A program made the position numbers and the translations under genes. Shown piece by piece: positions 1 to 8,763 of a stretch of 45,378 nucleotides of DNA. The notes under the pieces were generated by a model. That model searched no databases, had not been told where the DNA came from, and saw only the letters and a program-made list of their open reading frames with translations. Source of the DNA: Richelia sp. CSU_2_1 (GTDB lineage: Bacteria > Cyanobacteriota > Cyanobacteriia > Cyanobacteriales > Microcoleaceae); contig JAAUPF010000036.1 in NCBI GenBank assembly GCA_012034575.1, positions 1-45,378 on the forward strand, given 5' to 3'. How positions within the stretch are numbered: position 1 is the first letter of the stretch; each line of letters begins with the position of its first letter.

Positions 1-528
1 TTAGTCAAAGATACTAACGGTTTGATGTCGTTGATTGATTGTCGTGAGGAGAGCTGTTTGCAGGTTAGTCAAATGATGCTAGCGGTTGATGTCATCGATC
101 TGATTGTCGCTGAGCCAGAGCGAACTCAGGTTAGTCAAAGATGCTAGCGGTTTGATGTCCCTGATTTGATTCTCGTGGAGGTAGAGCTGTTTCAGGTTAG
201 TCAAGGATGCTAGCGGTTTGATGTCGCTGATTTTATTGTTGCTGATTTTGAGTTGCGTGAGACTCGAAAGTTTCCGATCGGCCGCATTGCAATCAGTAGT
301 CTCAGCTTTCTTCAACAGCACCTCAACAGTATGTTTAGCTTCTGGACTCAAAGAATCTTTTTCGCGGCACCAATCAGCAAATGTTCGCCTACTATTGGAC
401 GATCGCATCTCGGCGGCATCAGCAGATAGTCCACTTCCACATAATGCTAGAACGATCGCGCTACAAATAACTGCGAGCCGCGCTATTTCTACAACACTCT
501 GTTTTGGATACTGGTACAGTAAATTCAT
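1..528 (-). pseudogene. Leucine-rich repeat protein, interrupted and running off the left edge
   Basis: The ATG at 528 opens a secreted protein. A hydrophobic segment (about residues 15-38) ending in an Ala-rich stretch looks like a signal peptide, followed by a Cys-containing linker and then internalin-like 22-residue leucine-rich repeats with the pattern NQIxDIKPLASLTNL. At DNA level the repeats recur about every 66 bp. The frame stops at 79, but the repeat pattern continues to base 1: at 60-80 one A is missing from a conserved AAA and an extra base follows, and another shift is needed before DIKPLVSLTN reads again. Such cyanobacterial LRR proteins are presumed to bind proteins; no specific function can be assigned. 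Either the gene is decaying or the repeats were mis-sequenced. The LRR identity is firm; the pseudogene status is not. Confidence 0.7.
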
Positions 529-573
529 CTGTTTGTCTGCAACTATATAAGTGTCACAATCTTAGCCGCAAAC

Positions 574-1500
574 TTACAATTCATCAGGATTAATCCCCAT
601 CGCTCTCAATTGCTGGGCCAATAAAGCCAATTGCTGCTGGGCAGATTCCTTAGCAATTCGTTCCTGTTCTGCTTCCTGCATGGCAGATTCCTTAGCAATT
701 CGTTCCTGTTCGACTTGCTGTTGGGCAGATTCCTTAGCAATTCGTTCCTGTTCTGCTTGTTGTTGGGCAGATTCTTTAGCAATTCGTTCTTGTTCTGTTT
801 CCTGCATGGCAGATTCCTTAGCAAATCGTTCTGCTTCGGCTCGTTCTGCTGGTGTGGCGATCCAATTACCCTCAGCATCATACCATCGCAACCATTGTCG
901 ATCGCACCCGTTGTAAGAGCCAAACCACAATCCCAAACCTAATTCTAATTCTGATATCCAGAATCGCGGCTGGATTAAAATTTGTTCTCGGTACCGATCG
1001 CCCACTAACTGATATACTCTCAATCGATCTTCATTGTAGCGATCGAAAACAACATAATAAGGAACCTTCAAAATTCGCTCATAAACTTGCCACTTTGTCG
1101 GCGGTTTGTGAGGTTGCGATCGCGTAATTCCCAAATCTTCATCTTCAGTCCCAGGCGATATCAGTTCCACCACTACCAAAGGGCTAATAAGTTCTTGCCA
1201 CATCACATAACTCAACCGCAATTCCCGTTTTTGGTAAAACTTAGGTACGCCCAAGACTACAAACCAATCCGGTCGTTTGTACCAATTGAGATGATTGGAA
1301 TCGTAGTATAAATTGAGGTCGCTGGCTGTAAATACGCGATCGTTTGGATAGTTAGGCGGACAGCAAGTTAGACGCAACAATTCTGGTTGAAAATCATGAA
1401 ATTCATCAGGCAAACCAGGTTCCTCCGGGTCTTCGCTGGGTAGATCGTACATCGTTGGCAATAGTTCTGTTGCCGCAGGTTGTGAGTTTGGGATGTACAT
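574..1500 (-). CDS. Uma2 family (DUF820) endonuclease-like protein with coiled-coil repeat tail
   Basis: A 308-residue protein. Residues about 20-215 match the Uma2/DUF820 family, which is very abundant in cyanobacteria and has a PD-(D/E)XK nuclease-like fold. Visible family features are the N-terminal DLPSEDPEEPGLPDEFH stretch, the VVVELISPGTEDED segment and the PYYVVFDRYN strand. The tail (about 226-290) holds five near-identical 14-residue units of the type IAKESAQQQAEQER, two heptads each, predicting a coiled coil. The true substrate and role of Uma2 proteins are unknown, and many genomes carry dozens. The gene is divergent from nrtA, with about 660 bp between them. Family assignment is confident; nuclease activity is inferred. 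Confidence 0.82.
   Translation of the reverse strand: MYIPNSQPAATELLPTMYDLPSEDPEEPGLPDEFHDFQPELLRLTCCPPNYPNDRVFTASDLNLYYDSNHLNWYKRPDWFVVLGVPKFYQKRELRLSYVMWQELISPLVVVELISPGTEDEDLGITRSQPHKPPTKWQVYERILKVPYYVVFDRYNEDRLRVYQLVGDRYREQILIQPRFWISELELGLGLWFGSYNGCDRQWLRWYDAEGNWIATPAERAEAERFAKESAMQETEQERIAKESAQQQAEQERIAKESAQQQVEQERIAKESAMQEAEQERIAKESAQQQLALLAQQLRAMGINPDEL
631..825 (-). repeat. 42-bp minisatellite inside the Uma2 gene
   Basis: Five tandem units of about 42 bp encode the 14-residue coiled-coil repeats. The core GCAGATTCCTTAGCAATTCG recurs almost unchanged on the + strand. Copy number could vary by slippage without changing frame, because 42 is divisible by three. Confidence 0.8.
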
Positions 1501-2164
1501 GATGATTATTGAATATATATGTTTTTAGCGCCAAAGCGGTTGCTATATTTCCATATTTTAATACTGCCCGTTCAAGTGGCAGCGTTCATACCGCATAATT
1601 GTATTTATTTTTGTATTTTAGAATACAGTTAACCATAATACTACAAAAGTTAGAGATTTGTTAAGTAACATAAATAAGCGCGATCGCTCGCATTTGCGGG
1701 TTATTGACAATAGATGCGAATGTCCGATCGGGTAGTAGCAGCCGAAACCTTAACACAGCAAGACTTAGCGGGAAAGAACCTTCATAAGCAAAGTCGATCG
1801 ACCCAGTAAGGCACCACTTATTGATAGCAGCGTCCTAAAACATTTACTTATCAGTTAAATTTAATAATTGTTTTATATTCACAGCCAGAGTACGCTAAAC
1901 TTAGTAATCAAGACAAGAAAATGTTCAACTCGCTTTTCGCGAGTTAACCCAACTTGGTCGATCGTCGAAATATTGAGTTAATCAAAAAAGTCAAATCAGC
2001 AGGGATAGTCTCAAGACTTATGCTAGCAATAAATCTTTTGCTCCCTCCTGCCAACCTGCGCTCAAAATAGTTCGCAAAAGGCCAATTCGCGAACATCAAA
2101 AAGCGCTTTGATAAACTTCAGTGATGTCGTTACAGAAGATTATGAATTGCAGCGAGGCTAGGCT
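1501..2164 (+). promoter_or_regulatory. Long upstream region of nrtA
   Basis: About 660 bp without a convincing gene lies between the divergent Uma2 gene and nrtA. It holds the NtcA-type palindrome at 1613-1626, a HIP1 site near 1681, and a perfect 7-bp hairpin AACTCGC/GCGAGTT at 1927-1945. The nrtA start has a GAGG ribosome binding site 7 bp before the ATG. If transcription starts from the NtcA site, the leader would be about 500 nt long. Confidence 0.5.
1613..1626 (+). promoter_or_regulatory. Candidate NtcA binding site upstream of nrtA
   Basis: GTATTTTAGAATAC is an exact match to the GTA-N8-TAC consensus of NtcA, the global nitrogen regulator of cyanobacteria, and is itself almost fully palindromic. 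Known NtcA-activated promoters place a TAN3T -10 box about 22 bp downstream; here only weak candidates occur near 1648-1657. Location upstream of a nitrate transporter operon fits nitrogen control. The distance to nrtA (about 540 bp) is unusual. Confidence 0.6.
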
Positions 2165-3568
2165 ATGACAGAATTTTCAGAAAGATTTTCTCGGCGCAAA
2201 TTTATCGTGACAGCAGGCGCATCTGCTGTGAGTTCGGTACTGCTCAAAGGCTGTTTGGGAAATCCCCCAGAACCCGGTGCTACAGCCGGTACTGACGGTG
2301 GGGCAGGTGCTGGCGGGGCAGCCCCCGTGGCTACATCAGCAGTTGCTGTTGCCAACGAGAAAAGAGTCGAAGGCATCGAAACTACAAAAATCACCTTGGG
2401 ATACATCCCGATCGTCGAAGCAGCGCCGTTAATCATTGCCCAAGAAAAAGGCTTTTTTGCCAAATACGGCATGACTGAGGTAACAGTCGCCAAACAAGCC
2501 AACTGGGGCTCGGCAAGAGATAACGTAGAAATCGGATCGGCCGGCGGCGGTATCGACGGCGGTCAGTGGCAAATGCCGATGCCTTATCAAATTAGTAAAG
2601 GCTTGATTACTAAAAACAGCGTCCAAATCCCGATGTACGTTCTGGCCCAGTTGAACACTCACGGAAATGGAATTGCGATCGCGGGCAAACACCAAGGCAA
2701 AGGCCTCGGGCTCAAACTAGACCAAGCAGCCCAAGACTACATCAAAGGTTTGGCCAAAGCAGGCACCCCCTTCAAAGCAGCCTACACCTTCCCCAAGGCC
2801 AACCAAGACTTGTGGATTCGCTACTGGCTGGCAGCTAACGGCATCGATCCCGACACAGATGTCAGCTTGCTGACAGTGCCGGCCGCCCAAACCGTTGCCA
2901 ACATGAAAACCGGAACAATGGACGCTTTCAGCACCGGCGACCCCTGGCCGCTGCGGATCGTCAAAGAAAACATCGGCTTCATGTCAGCCCTCACTTCCGA
3001 AATCTGGAAAGCCCACCCAGAGGAATATCTAGCAATTCGCGGGGACTGGGTAGACAAACATCCGAAAGCCACCGAAGCCGTCCTAGCAGGAATCATCGAG
3101 GCGCAGCAGTGGTGCGACAAACCAGAAAATCGCGCCGAATTAGTTGCCATTGTTTCCGGCAAAAACTTCTTTGATGTATCTCCAGCAGTTTTGACGCCTC
3201 CCTTTGAAGGCAAATATGTCATGGGCGACGGCAAACCGGACATTAACGACTTCAAGAGGAGCCCACTGTACTGGAACGATGGCGTCGGCAACGTTTCCTA
3301 TCCCTACAAGAGTCACGATTTGTGGTTCATTACCGAAAGCGTTCGCTGGGGATTCCTGCCGGCAAAAACATTGGCAGACAAAAAGACAATCATCGATAAA
3401 GTCAACCGCGAAGATATCTGGAAAAAAGCAGCTAAATTAGCAGGAGTTGCTGATGCTGACATTCCCAAAAGTACGTCTCGCGGCGTTGAAAAGTTCTTTG
3501 ACGGCAAAGAATTTAACCCGGACAACCCAGAAGCTTATCTCAAGAGTTTGGCACTTAAAAAAGCGTGA
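2165..3568 (+). CDS. nrtA: Nitrate/nitrite ABC transporter substrate-binding lipoprotein NrtA
   Basis: A 467-residue periplasmic binding protein of the NrtA/CmpA family, which captures nitrate and nitrite for the NrtBCD membrane complex. The N-terminus combines a twin-arginine-like SRRKF motif with a hydrophobic stretch and a lipobox-like LLKGC, so it is probably a membrane-anchored lipoprotein (Cys at about residue 30). A Gly/Ala linker precedes the binding domain, which begins [22 protein letters not shown]. Family landmarks include [12 protein letters not shown] and the C-terminal [10 protein letters not shown] region. CmpA (bicarbonate) is the close alternative, but the nrtC fusion type and the NtcA-type site favour nitrate. 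It is the first gene of nrtABCD; narB and nirA, often linked in other cyanobacteria, are absent from this window. Confidence 0.93.
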   Translation: MTEFSERFSRRKFIVTAGASAVSSVLLKGCLGNPPEPGATAGTDGGAGAGGAAPVATSAVAVANEKRVEGIETTKITLGYIPIVEAAPLIIAQEKGFFAKYGMTEVTVAKQANWGSARDNVEIGSAGGGIDGGQWQMPMPYQISKGLITKNSVQIPMYVLAQLNTHGNGIAIAGKHQGKGLGLKLDQAAQDYIKGLAKAGTPFKAAYTFPKANQDLWIRYWLAANGIDPDTDVSLLTVPAAQTVANMKTGTMDAFSTGDPWPLRIVKENIGFMSALTSEIWKAHPEEYLAIRGDWVDKHPKATEAVLAGIIEAQQWCDKPENRAELVAIVSGKNFFDVSPAVLTPPFEGKYVMGDGKPDINDFKRSPLYWNDGVGNVSYPYKSHDLWFITESVRWGFLPAKTLADKKTIIDKVNREDIWKKAAKLAGVADADIPKSTSRGVEKFFDGKEFNPDNPEAYLKSLALKKA

Positions 3569-3653
3569 TGGGGTTTTAGCTTCCCATAATTTTGTTTCAA
3601 AAACAGGACTTGCACGATAAGTAATAAGTAATTTGACAAGCTGCAAATAATAG

Positions 3654-3725
3654 TAAGGTGCGCAATGCGCACCCTACTTAGCGCTAGTTAAAAATGTTAG
3701 TAAGGTGCGCGCTGGGCACCCTACA
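3654..3725. repeat. Two copies of a 25-bp palindromic repeat between nrtA and nrtB
   Basis: 3654-3678 and 3701-3725 are two 25-bp copies of the palindrome GTAAGGTGCGC...CACCCTAC. The first copy pairs almost perfectly. This is a common type of cyanobacterial REP-like hairpin. Placed in an operon spacer it could affect mRNA stability or partial termination. Confidence 0.75.
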
Positions 3726-3799
3726 CAGGACAGTTTACCCGCAAGTTCTCAAAAAATTAGTCTCGCAAACCCACAGCAAAAACATAGGAGATTACCAAG

Positions 3800-4600
3800 A
3801 TGGCTGTCAGCACGAATCGAGGCGGCGGAGTCGATGTTCAAGGAGCGTTGGGCAATTTTTGGAAGAAGAATTCCAAAAATATATTGCCGCCAATTTTGGG
3901 AATTATTGGATTTTTATTGGTGTGGCAATTCTTGTCCAGCACTGGAATTATCAAACTGCCGGGACCGATCAGCGTTTGGACTGACGAACGGACGCGGATT
4001 TTGTTAATGCATCCTTTCATGAACTCGAGAACTTACGGAGTCGGCTTGTTTTGGCAGACTTTGGCTAGTTTGGAACGGGTGGCGAAAGGCTACACTCTCG
4101 CCGCGATCGTGGGAATTAGTTTGGGAGTTTTAGTGGGTACAAATCCTTTTTTAAATAAGGCTTTAGATCCGATTTTCCAATTTTTGCGGATGGTGGCACC
4201 TCTGGCTTGGGTGCCGATCGCCCTGGCCGCCCTCCAACAAAACGAACCTGCTGCTTTGTTCGTCATTTTTATCACTTCAGTTTGGCCGATTTTAATCAAC
4301 ACGGCTGAAGGTGTCCGCCAAATTCCCGACGATTACAACAACGTAGCGAAGGTGCTGCAACTGTCTCGGAAAGAGTATTACTTGAATATTTTGTTTCCGT
4401 CAGCACTGCCTTACATCTTCACTGGATTGAGAATTGCGATCGGTTTGGCTTGGCTGGCAATTATTGCTGCAGAAATTGTGATGTCGGGGATTACAGGTAT
4501 CGGCTTCTTTATTTGGAACGCTTACCAGCAAAACTACATTAGCGAAATTTTATTAGCGGTGGTCTACATTGGGGCGGTTGGTTTGTTGCTCGATCGCTGA
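3800..4600 (+). CDS. nrtB: Nitrate ABC transporter permease NrtB, C-terminus frameshifted
   Basis: Inner-membrane permease of the NrtB/SsuC/TauC class, with about six hydrophobic segments from residue 30 onward and the permease loop around RQIPDDYNNVAKVLQLSRKEYY (EAA-type region, about residue 185). An AGGAGA ribosome binding site precedes the ATG. The frame stops at 4598-4600 directly after LLLDR. In the +1 frame the expected tail continues as LMAFLQEKIAPPQGK and ends with TAG at 4642-4644. A single missing base near 4597 therefore removes 15 residues. The core is complete, so the product may still work if the change is real. Confidence 0.9.
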   Translation: MAVSTNRGGGVDVQGALGNFWKKNSKNILPPILGIIGFLLVWQFLSSTGIIKLPGPISVWTDERTRILLMHPFMNSRTYGVGLFWQTLASLERVAKGYTLAAIVGISLGVLVGTNPFLNKALDPIFQFLRMVAPLAWVPIALAALQQNEPAALFVIFITSVWPILINTAEGVRQIPDDYNNVAKVLQLSRKEYYLNILFPSALPYIFTGLRIAIGLAWLAIIAAEIVMSGITGIGFFIWNAYQQNYISEILLAVVYIGAVGLLLDR

Positions 4601-4650
4601 TGGCTTTCTTGCAAGAAAAGATTGCGCCGCCTCAAGGAAAATAGTTAAAC

Positions 4651-4680
4651 AGTTGACAGTTGACAGTTGACAGTTGACAG
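4651..4680. repeat. STRR heptamer array AGTTGAC
   Basis: Four tandem AGTTGAC units plus two bases lie just after nrtB. The same heptamer recurs at 12258-12306 and 36201-36245, and in inverted form near 13247-13303. Confidence 0.85.
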
Positions 4681-4697
4681 CGAGATTTTGCAACAAA

Positions 4698-4759
4698 GGT
4701 TCGTAGTGAGGAATAAAGTCCGCAGACTTTTTTGAGGAATGAATTACTCACTACGAACC
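4698..4759. repeat. 62-bp inverted repeat between nrtB and nrtC
   Basis: Perfect 13-bp arms, GGTTCGTAGTGAG at 4698-4710 and CTCACTACGAACC at 4747-4759, enclose a loop with AAAGTCCGCAGACTTT. Part of the left arm and core (GTAGTGAGGA, AGTCCGCA) reappears near 36294, so it belongs to a dispersed repeat family. Confidence 0.75.
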
Positions 4760-4851
4760 AAATTTATAGCAGTTGTGGAATTCGGAATAGATTGCAGTCC
4801 AAAGCAAACAGCTAAATTCAGAGCAAACTTACAAAAAAGGCAAGAAAAACC

Positions 4852-6855
4852 ATGTCAGTTTTGATTGGCGTAGAACAGCTCGAAAAAACATTTAATCTAT
4901 CAGATGGCGGGAAATATATCGCCCTCAAAGGCATAGATTTGGAAATTAGAAAAGGAGAATTTATCTCCTTGATCGGACACTCCGGTTGCGGCAAATCTAC
5001 TCTCCTCAATATGGTCGCAGGTTTGGATTTACCCACAGAAGGATTGGTGACGATCGAAGGACAAAGAATCACCCAACCGGGGCCCGATCGCATGGTAGTG
5101 TTCCAAAACTATTCGCTGCTGCCCTGGCGGACTGTTCGGGAAAACATTACCCTAGCTGTAGACTCGGTGATGAAAGGCTTGCCCAAAGCCGAACGCCTCG
5201 ACATCATCCAGAAACATATCGACATGGTGGGCTTGACTCCCCACGCTGAAAAACAACCAGCACTGCTATCGGGCGGACAAAAACAGCGCGTCGCGATCGC
5301 CCGCGCCCTCGCCCTGCGCCCCAAACTGTTACTCTTAGACGAACCCTTCGGTGCATTGGACGCTTTGACTCGCGGCAACTTGCAAGAAAAGTTGATGGAA
5401 ATTTGCCAAGAGTACGAAATCAGCGCCCTGATGGTAACGCACGATGTCGATGAAGCCGTACTGCTGAGCGATCGCATCGTCATGCTCACCAACGGCCCAG
5501 AATCGAAAATCGGCGGCATTCTCGAAGTAGACATCCCCCGCCCCCGCAAACGCATGGATGTAGTCTCGCACCCCAGCTACTACGCCCTCCGCAGCGAAAT
5601 GATTTACTTCCTCAACCAGCAGAAACGGGTGAAAAAACTGCGGGCCCGCAAAGTACCCGCGATCGCCCGCCACGGTTTGGAAAAAGTCAACCTCGAACTC
5701 GGCTTCGTCCCCCTCGCAGCCTGCGCACCCCTGGCCGTCGCCAAAGAAAAAGGCTTGTTTGCCAAACACGGCCTCGATGAAGTCCACCTCGTGCGGGAAA
5801 CAAGCTGGCGCGGCATCGTAGACGGCATCTCCGCCGGTTACTTAGACGCAGCGCAAATGCCCTCTGGGATGCCGCTGTGGTTGACCTTGGGAGGGAATCA
5901 AGATAAGCCGGTACCGACGGTTACAGCCCTCACCATGAGCCGCAACGGCAACGCAATTACCCTCGCGCGGCGCTTTTACGACCAAGGAGTCTACACCCTG
6001 GCAGACTTCAAAGAAATGCTGCAGCGTACTCCGGCTCAAACCCACCGCATGGGCATCGTTCACCCTTCATCAATGCACAACCTGCTGCTGCGCTACTGGC
6101 TGGCTGCCGGCGGCATTGACCCCGATCGCGATGTGGTTCTCAAAAACATCCCTCCAGCTCAAATGATCGTGGACTTGCAAGGCGGTACGATCGACGGTTT
6201 CTGCGTCGGCGAACCTTGGAACTTGCGGGCCGCGATGGAAGGAGTCGGCTTTACGGTGGCTACGGATTTGGAACTGTGGCCCGGACACCCCGGAAAAATT
6301 CTGGGCGTGCGGGAAGACTGGGCAAATGCTTATCCCAACACTCACATCGCTTTGGTTAAAGCTTTGCTGGAAGCTTGCCATTACTGCGCCGATCCGAATC
6401 ATGCTGAAGAAGTCTCGGAAATTGTGGCGGGACGGGAGTACGTCGGTACTGACAAGAGTTACATTCAAATCGGCGAGCCTAAATCTAATGCTTGCAGCTT
6501 GGATACTCCGATGCGGGAATACGCCCACCACTTGTTCGCTGGAGATGGGGTGAACCGTCCCAGCCGTACCGAACAGTTGTGGCACATGGTGCAGATGGCG
6601 CGCTGGGGCGATACCGTGTTCCCGCGCAACTGGGTGGAAATTTTGGAACGGGTGGTGCGCGTCGGCCCCTTCAGCACGGCGGCCCGAGAATTGGGAATGT
6701 CTGACATTACTTACACTCGGGGTTCTCTCCGTTTGTTTGATGGCTCGGTATTTAATGCTGACGATCCGATCGGCTATCTCAACAATCTGGCAATTAAACG
6801 CGATTTCACAATGGCTGAAGTGGTACTGGATGCGGGCCGCCGAGCTGTTGCTTAA
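4852..6855 (+). CDS. nrtC: Nitrate ABC transporter ATP-binding protein with fused NrtA-like domain, NrtC
   Basis: A 667-residue fusion typical of cyanobacterial NrtC. Residues about 1-260 are an ABC ATPase with Walker A GHSGCGKST, signature LSGGQKQRVAIARALA and Walker B LLLLDEPFGALD. Residues about 280-655 resemble NrtA (LGFVPLAACAPLAVAKEKGLF, then GFCVGEPWNLRAAMEG). In studied cyanobacteria this C-terminal domain senses intracellular ammonium or nitrate and mediates inhibition of uptake. It pairs with NrtD to power NrtB. It follows nrtB after a repeat-rich spacer of about 250 bp. CmpC is built the same way, so the nitrate assignment rests on overall context. Confidence 0.93.
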   Translation: MSVLIGVEQLEKTFNLSDGGKYIALKGIDLEIRKGEFISLIGHSGCGKSTLLNMVAGLDLPTEGLVTIEGQRITQPGPDRMVVFQNYSLLPWRTVRENITLAVDSVMKGLPKAERLDIIQKHIDMVGLTPHAEKQPALLSGGQKQRVAIARALALRPKLLLLDEPFGALDALTRGNLQEKLMEICQEYEISALMVTHDVDEAVLLSDRIVMLTNGPESKIGGILEVDIPRPRKRMDVVSHPSYYALRSEMIYFLNQQKRVKKLRARKVPAIARHGLEKVNLELGFVPLAACAPLAVAKEKGLFAKHGLDEVHLVRETSWRGIVDGISAGYLDAAQMPSGMPLWLTLGGNQDKPVPTVTALTMSRNGNAITLARRFYDQGVYTLADFKEMLQRTPAQTHRMGIVHPSSMHNLLLRYWLAAGGIDPDRDVVLKNIPPAQMIVDLQGGTIDGFCVGEPWNLRAAMEGVGFTVATDLELWPGHPGKILGVREDWANAYPNTHIALVKALLEACHYCADPNHAEEVSEIVAGREYVGTDKSYIQIGEPKSNACSLDTPMREYAHHLFAGDGVNRPSRTEQLWHMVQMARWGDTVFPRNWVEILERVVRVGPFSTAARELGMSDITYTRGSLRLFDGSVFNADDPIGYLNNLAIKRDFTMAEVVLDAGRRAVA

Positions 6856-7215
6856 CAGGCATCGCGCCCGAAACAGCCTGCGCCGGCGGGCTGATTTCCA
6901 CCCATCAAATGCCTGGTGGAGGCCTGCGAGTTTGAGGCCGAGAAAATTACAAATTGCTTGGTTCTCGATCGCTGAGTGGGAGATTTATTAATTCAGGACT
7001 TAAGCAAAAAATAGGAAATCAGGGTTGGGTATTGCATTGTCAAACCTGAAGTGGGAAGATAATGCGATCGACGTGCGATTCCTGCAATTTAAAACTCAAC
7101 ACTCAAAACAAAATTTATAGGGAGCTAGCAAATCAATACCCTCAACTCGCATCTCACTCTTCAAAACTCCTTTATTTGCTATCGCTAATCACTCACTTAA
7201 CGACTTCCCAAACCC
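6856..7215. other. nrtC-nrtD spacer, no gene seen
   Basis: 360 bp without a supported gene. No clear promoter, terminator or NtcA-type site was seen. It is unusually long for genes in one transporter operon. Confidence 0.5.
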
Positions 7216-8064
7216 ATGATTAACACCACTGTCAACCACAAAGCTACCAAAATCCAAAGCAAGCCAGCGATCGGCGATCGCCGCCCGCCTTTTTTGGTGA
7301 TGGACAACGTTCAAAAAGTATATCCAAACGGTTACAGGGCTTTAGAAAACATCAACCTAAACGTATCTGAGGGAGAGTTTATTACAATCATCGGACACTC
7401 AGGCTGCGGCAAGTCAACGCTGTTGAACATGGTGTCGGGTTTTAGCCATCCTAGTTCCGGCAGCGTGACGATTAACGGCCAGCAAATCGTGAAGCCGGGC
7501 CCCGATCGCATGGTGGTGTTTCAGGGTTACGCTTTGCTACCTTGGCGGACGGTATTTGAAAATGTTTATATAGCTGTTAATGCTGTATTTCCCGAGAAGT
7601 CGAAGGTCGAAAAAAATGCGATCGTCAAAGAGCATTTGGCGATGGTGGGATTGACTGAAGCTGCTGAGAAAAGACCGCCACAAATTTCGGGGGGGATGAA
7701 GCAGCGGGTGTCGATCGCCCGGGCTTTGGCAATTCGCCCGCAGGTGCTAATTTTAGACGAACCTTTCGGTGCTCTTGATGCAATTACTAAGGAGGAATTG
7801 CAGGAAGAATTGCTGAAAATCTGGAACGATCACCGCTGTACGGTGTTGATGATTACTCACGACATTGATGAAGCGCTGTTTTTGGCCGATCGATTGGTGA
7901 TGATGACTAACGGCCCGGCGGCGACAATCGGCGAAGTTTTGGAAATTCCGTTCCCGCGGCCGCGCGATCGGGTGCAGATTATGGAAGATCCGGAATACTA
8001 CAATTTGCGGAACTACGCCTTAGATTTCTTGTTCCGCCGTTTCGCTCACGATCACGATGCTTGA
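7216..8064 (+). CDS. nrtD: Nitrate ABC transporter ATP-binding protein NrtD
   Basis: A 282-residue stand-alone ABC ATPase and partner of NrtC. It has a short polar N-terminal extension (about 25 residues), then Walker A GHSGCGKST, signature ISGGMKQRVSIARALA and Walker B VLILDEPFGALD, and the C-terminal region IPFPRPRDRVQIMEDPEYYNLR typical of the NrtD/SsuB/TauB group. It lacks the NrtA-like extension of NrtC. It is the last gene of the transport operon and is followed by a strong terminator-like hairpin. No clear Shine-Dalgarno is visible before the ATG. Confidence 0.93.
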   Translation: MINTTVNHKATKIQSKPAIGDRRPPFLVMDNVQKVYPNGYRALENINLNVSEGEFITIIGHSGCGKSTLLNMVSGFSHPSSGSVTINGQQIVKPGPDRMVVFQGYALLPWRTVFENVYIAVNAVFPEKSKVEKNAIVKEHLAMVGLTEAAEKRPPQISGGMKQRVSIARALAIRPQVLILDEPFGALDAITKEELQEELLKIWNDHRCTVLMITHDIDEALFLADRLVMMTNGPAATIGEVLEIPFPRPRDRVQIMEDPEYYNLRNYALDFLFRRFAHDHDA

Positions 8065-8148
8065 TCCGTAATGTGGGGAACACTCGAAACTTATTGTTCG
8101 GGGGCTTCGATCGCGATGCTCGATCGGTTTGAGATAGCAGCTTGAATT

Positions 8149-8189
8149 GGGAAATGCTGGAAAATTAAAACTCCAGCATTTCCCGTTTT
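8149..8189 (+). terminator. Rho-independent-type terminator after nrtD
   Basis: A perfect 13-bp stem, GGGAAATGCTGGA / TCCAGCATTTCCC, with a 10-nt A-rich loop is followed by GTTTTC. It sits 85 bp after the nrtD stop and plausibly ends the nrt transcript. Confidence 0.72.
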
Positions 8190-8514
8190 CATGAGATTTC
8201 GCAGGCTGCGAAATTTTCCCGAGGCTGTTGGGTAAGCTGAAGTTTAACGGTGGGCAATAAGTTTTTCCGGACAGTCGGATCTTTTTCTCAACTTTTACGT
8301 CTACCACCGCAGAGACCCGATTGCCTAGCTGTCGGTAAGCTGGCATGAGTTGAGCTCACCTTCGATCGAGGGTGGGCTTCTTCTTCATGGTATTGATTGT
8401 TTTGGCACGATCGAAGGTTTGTGCATTCCACCCTGTCAAGTGTCACAGGAGGGATGTTCGATCGGGGTGCGATCGATTATTGCGATCGTCAATACCAGCA
8501 AAAATAGTTTTCCC

Positions 8515-8712
8515 GTAAGCATTCAGCCGTCAGCTATCAGCTATCAGCTATAGCGCCGCTTGACTCTTTTCTAGAGACAAGACTTTACGCTTTTGCAAGC
8601 ATTTAGCCGTCAGCCATCAGCTATAGCGCCGCTTGACTTGAGGACAAGAGAGAACGTTAAAAGCTTACTGGATAATGAGTTTTAAGCTGATGGCTGACTG
8701 CTGAATGCTTAC
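8515..8712. mobile_element. MITE-like palindromic element, about 198 bp
   Basis: 28-bp terminal inverted repeats with 26 matches: 8515-8542 begins GTAAGCATTCAGC, and 8685-8712 is its near reverse complement. Inside, a direct repeat beginning ATCAGCTATAGCGCCGCTTG occurs twice (about 8541 and 8617). No ORF of note. It lies in the otherwise empty 8190-8763 gap. Confidence 0.6.
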
Positions 8713-8763
8713 GTTTTCCCTGCCATCCAAATCGGTATGGCAATCATGCGATCGAACTCGATT

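Noticed and set aside
631..942. Phe/Leu-rich reading frame antisense to the Uma2 repeat region
   Set aside because: It is produced by the 42-bp repeats read backwards.
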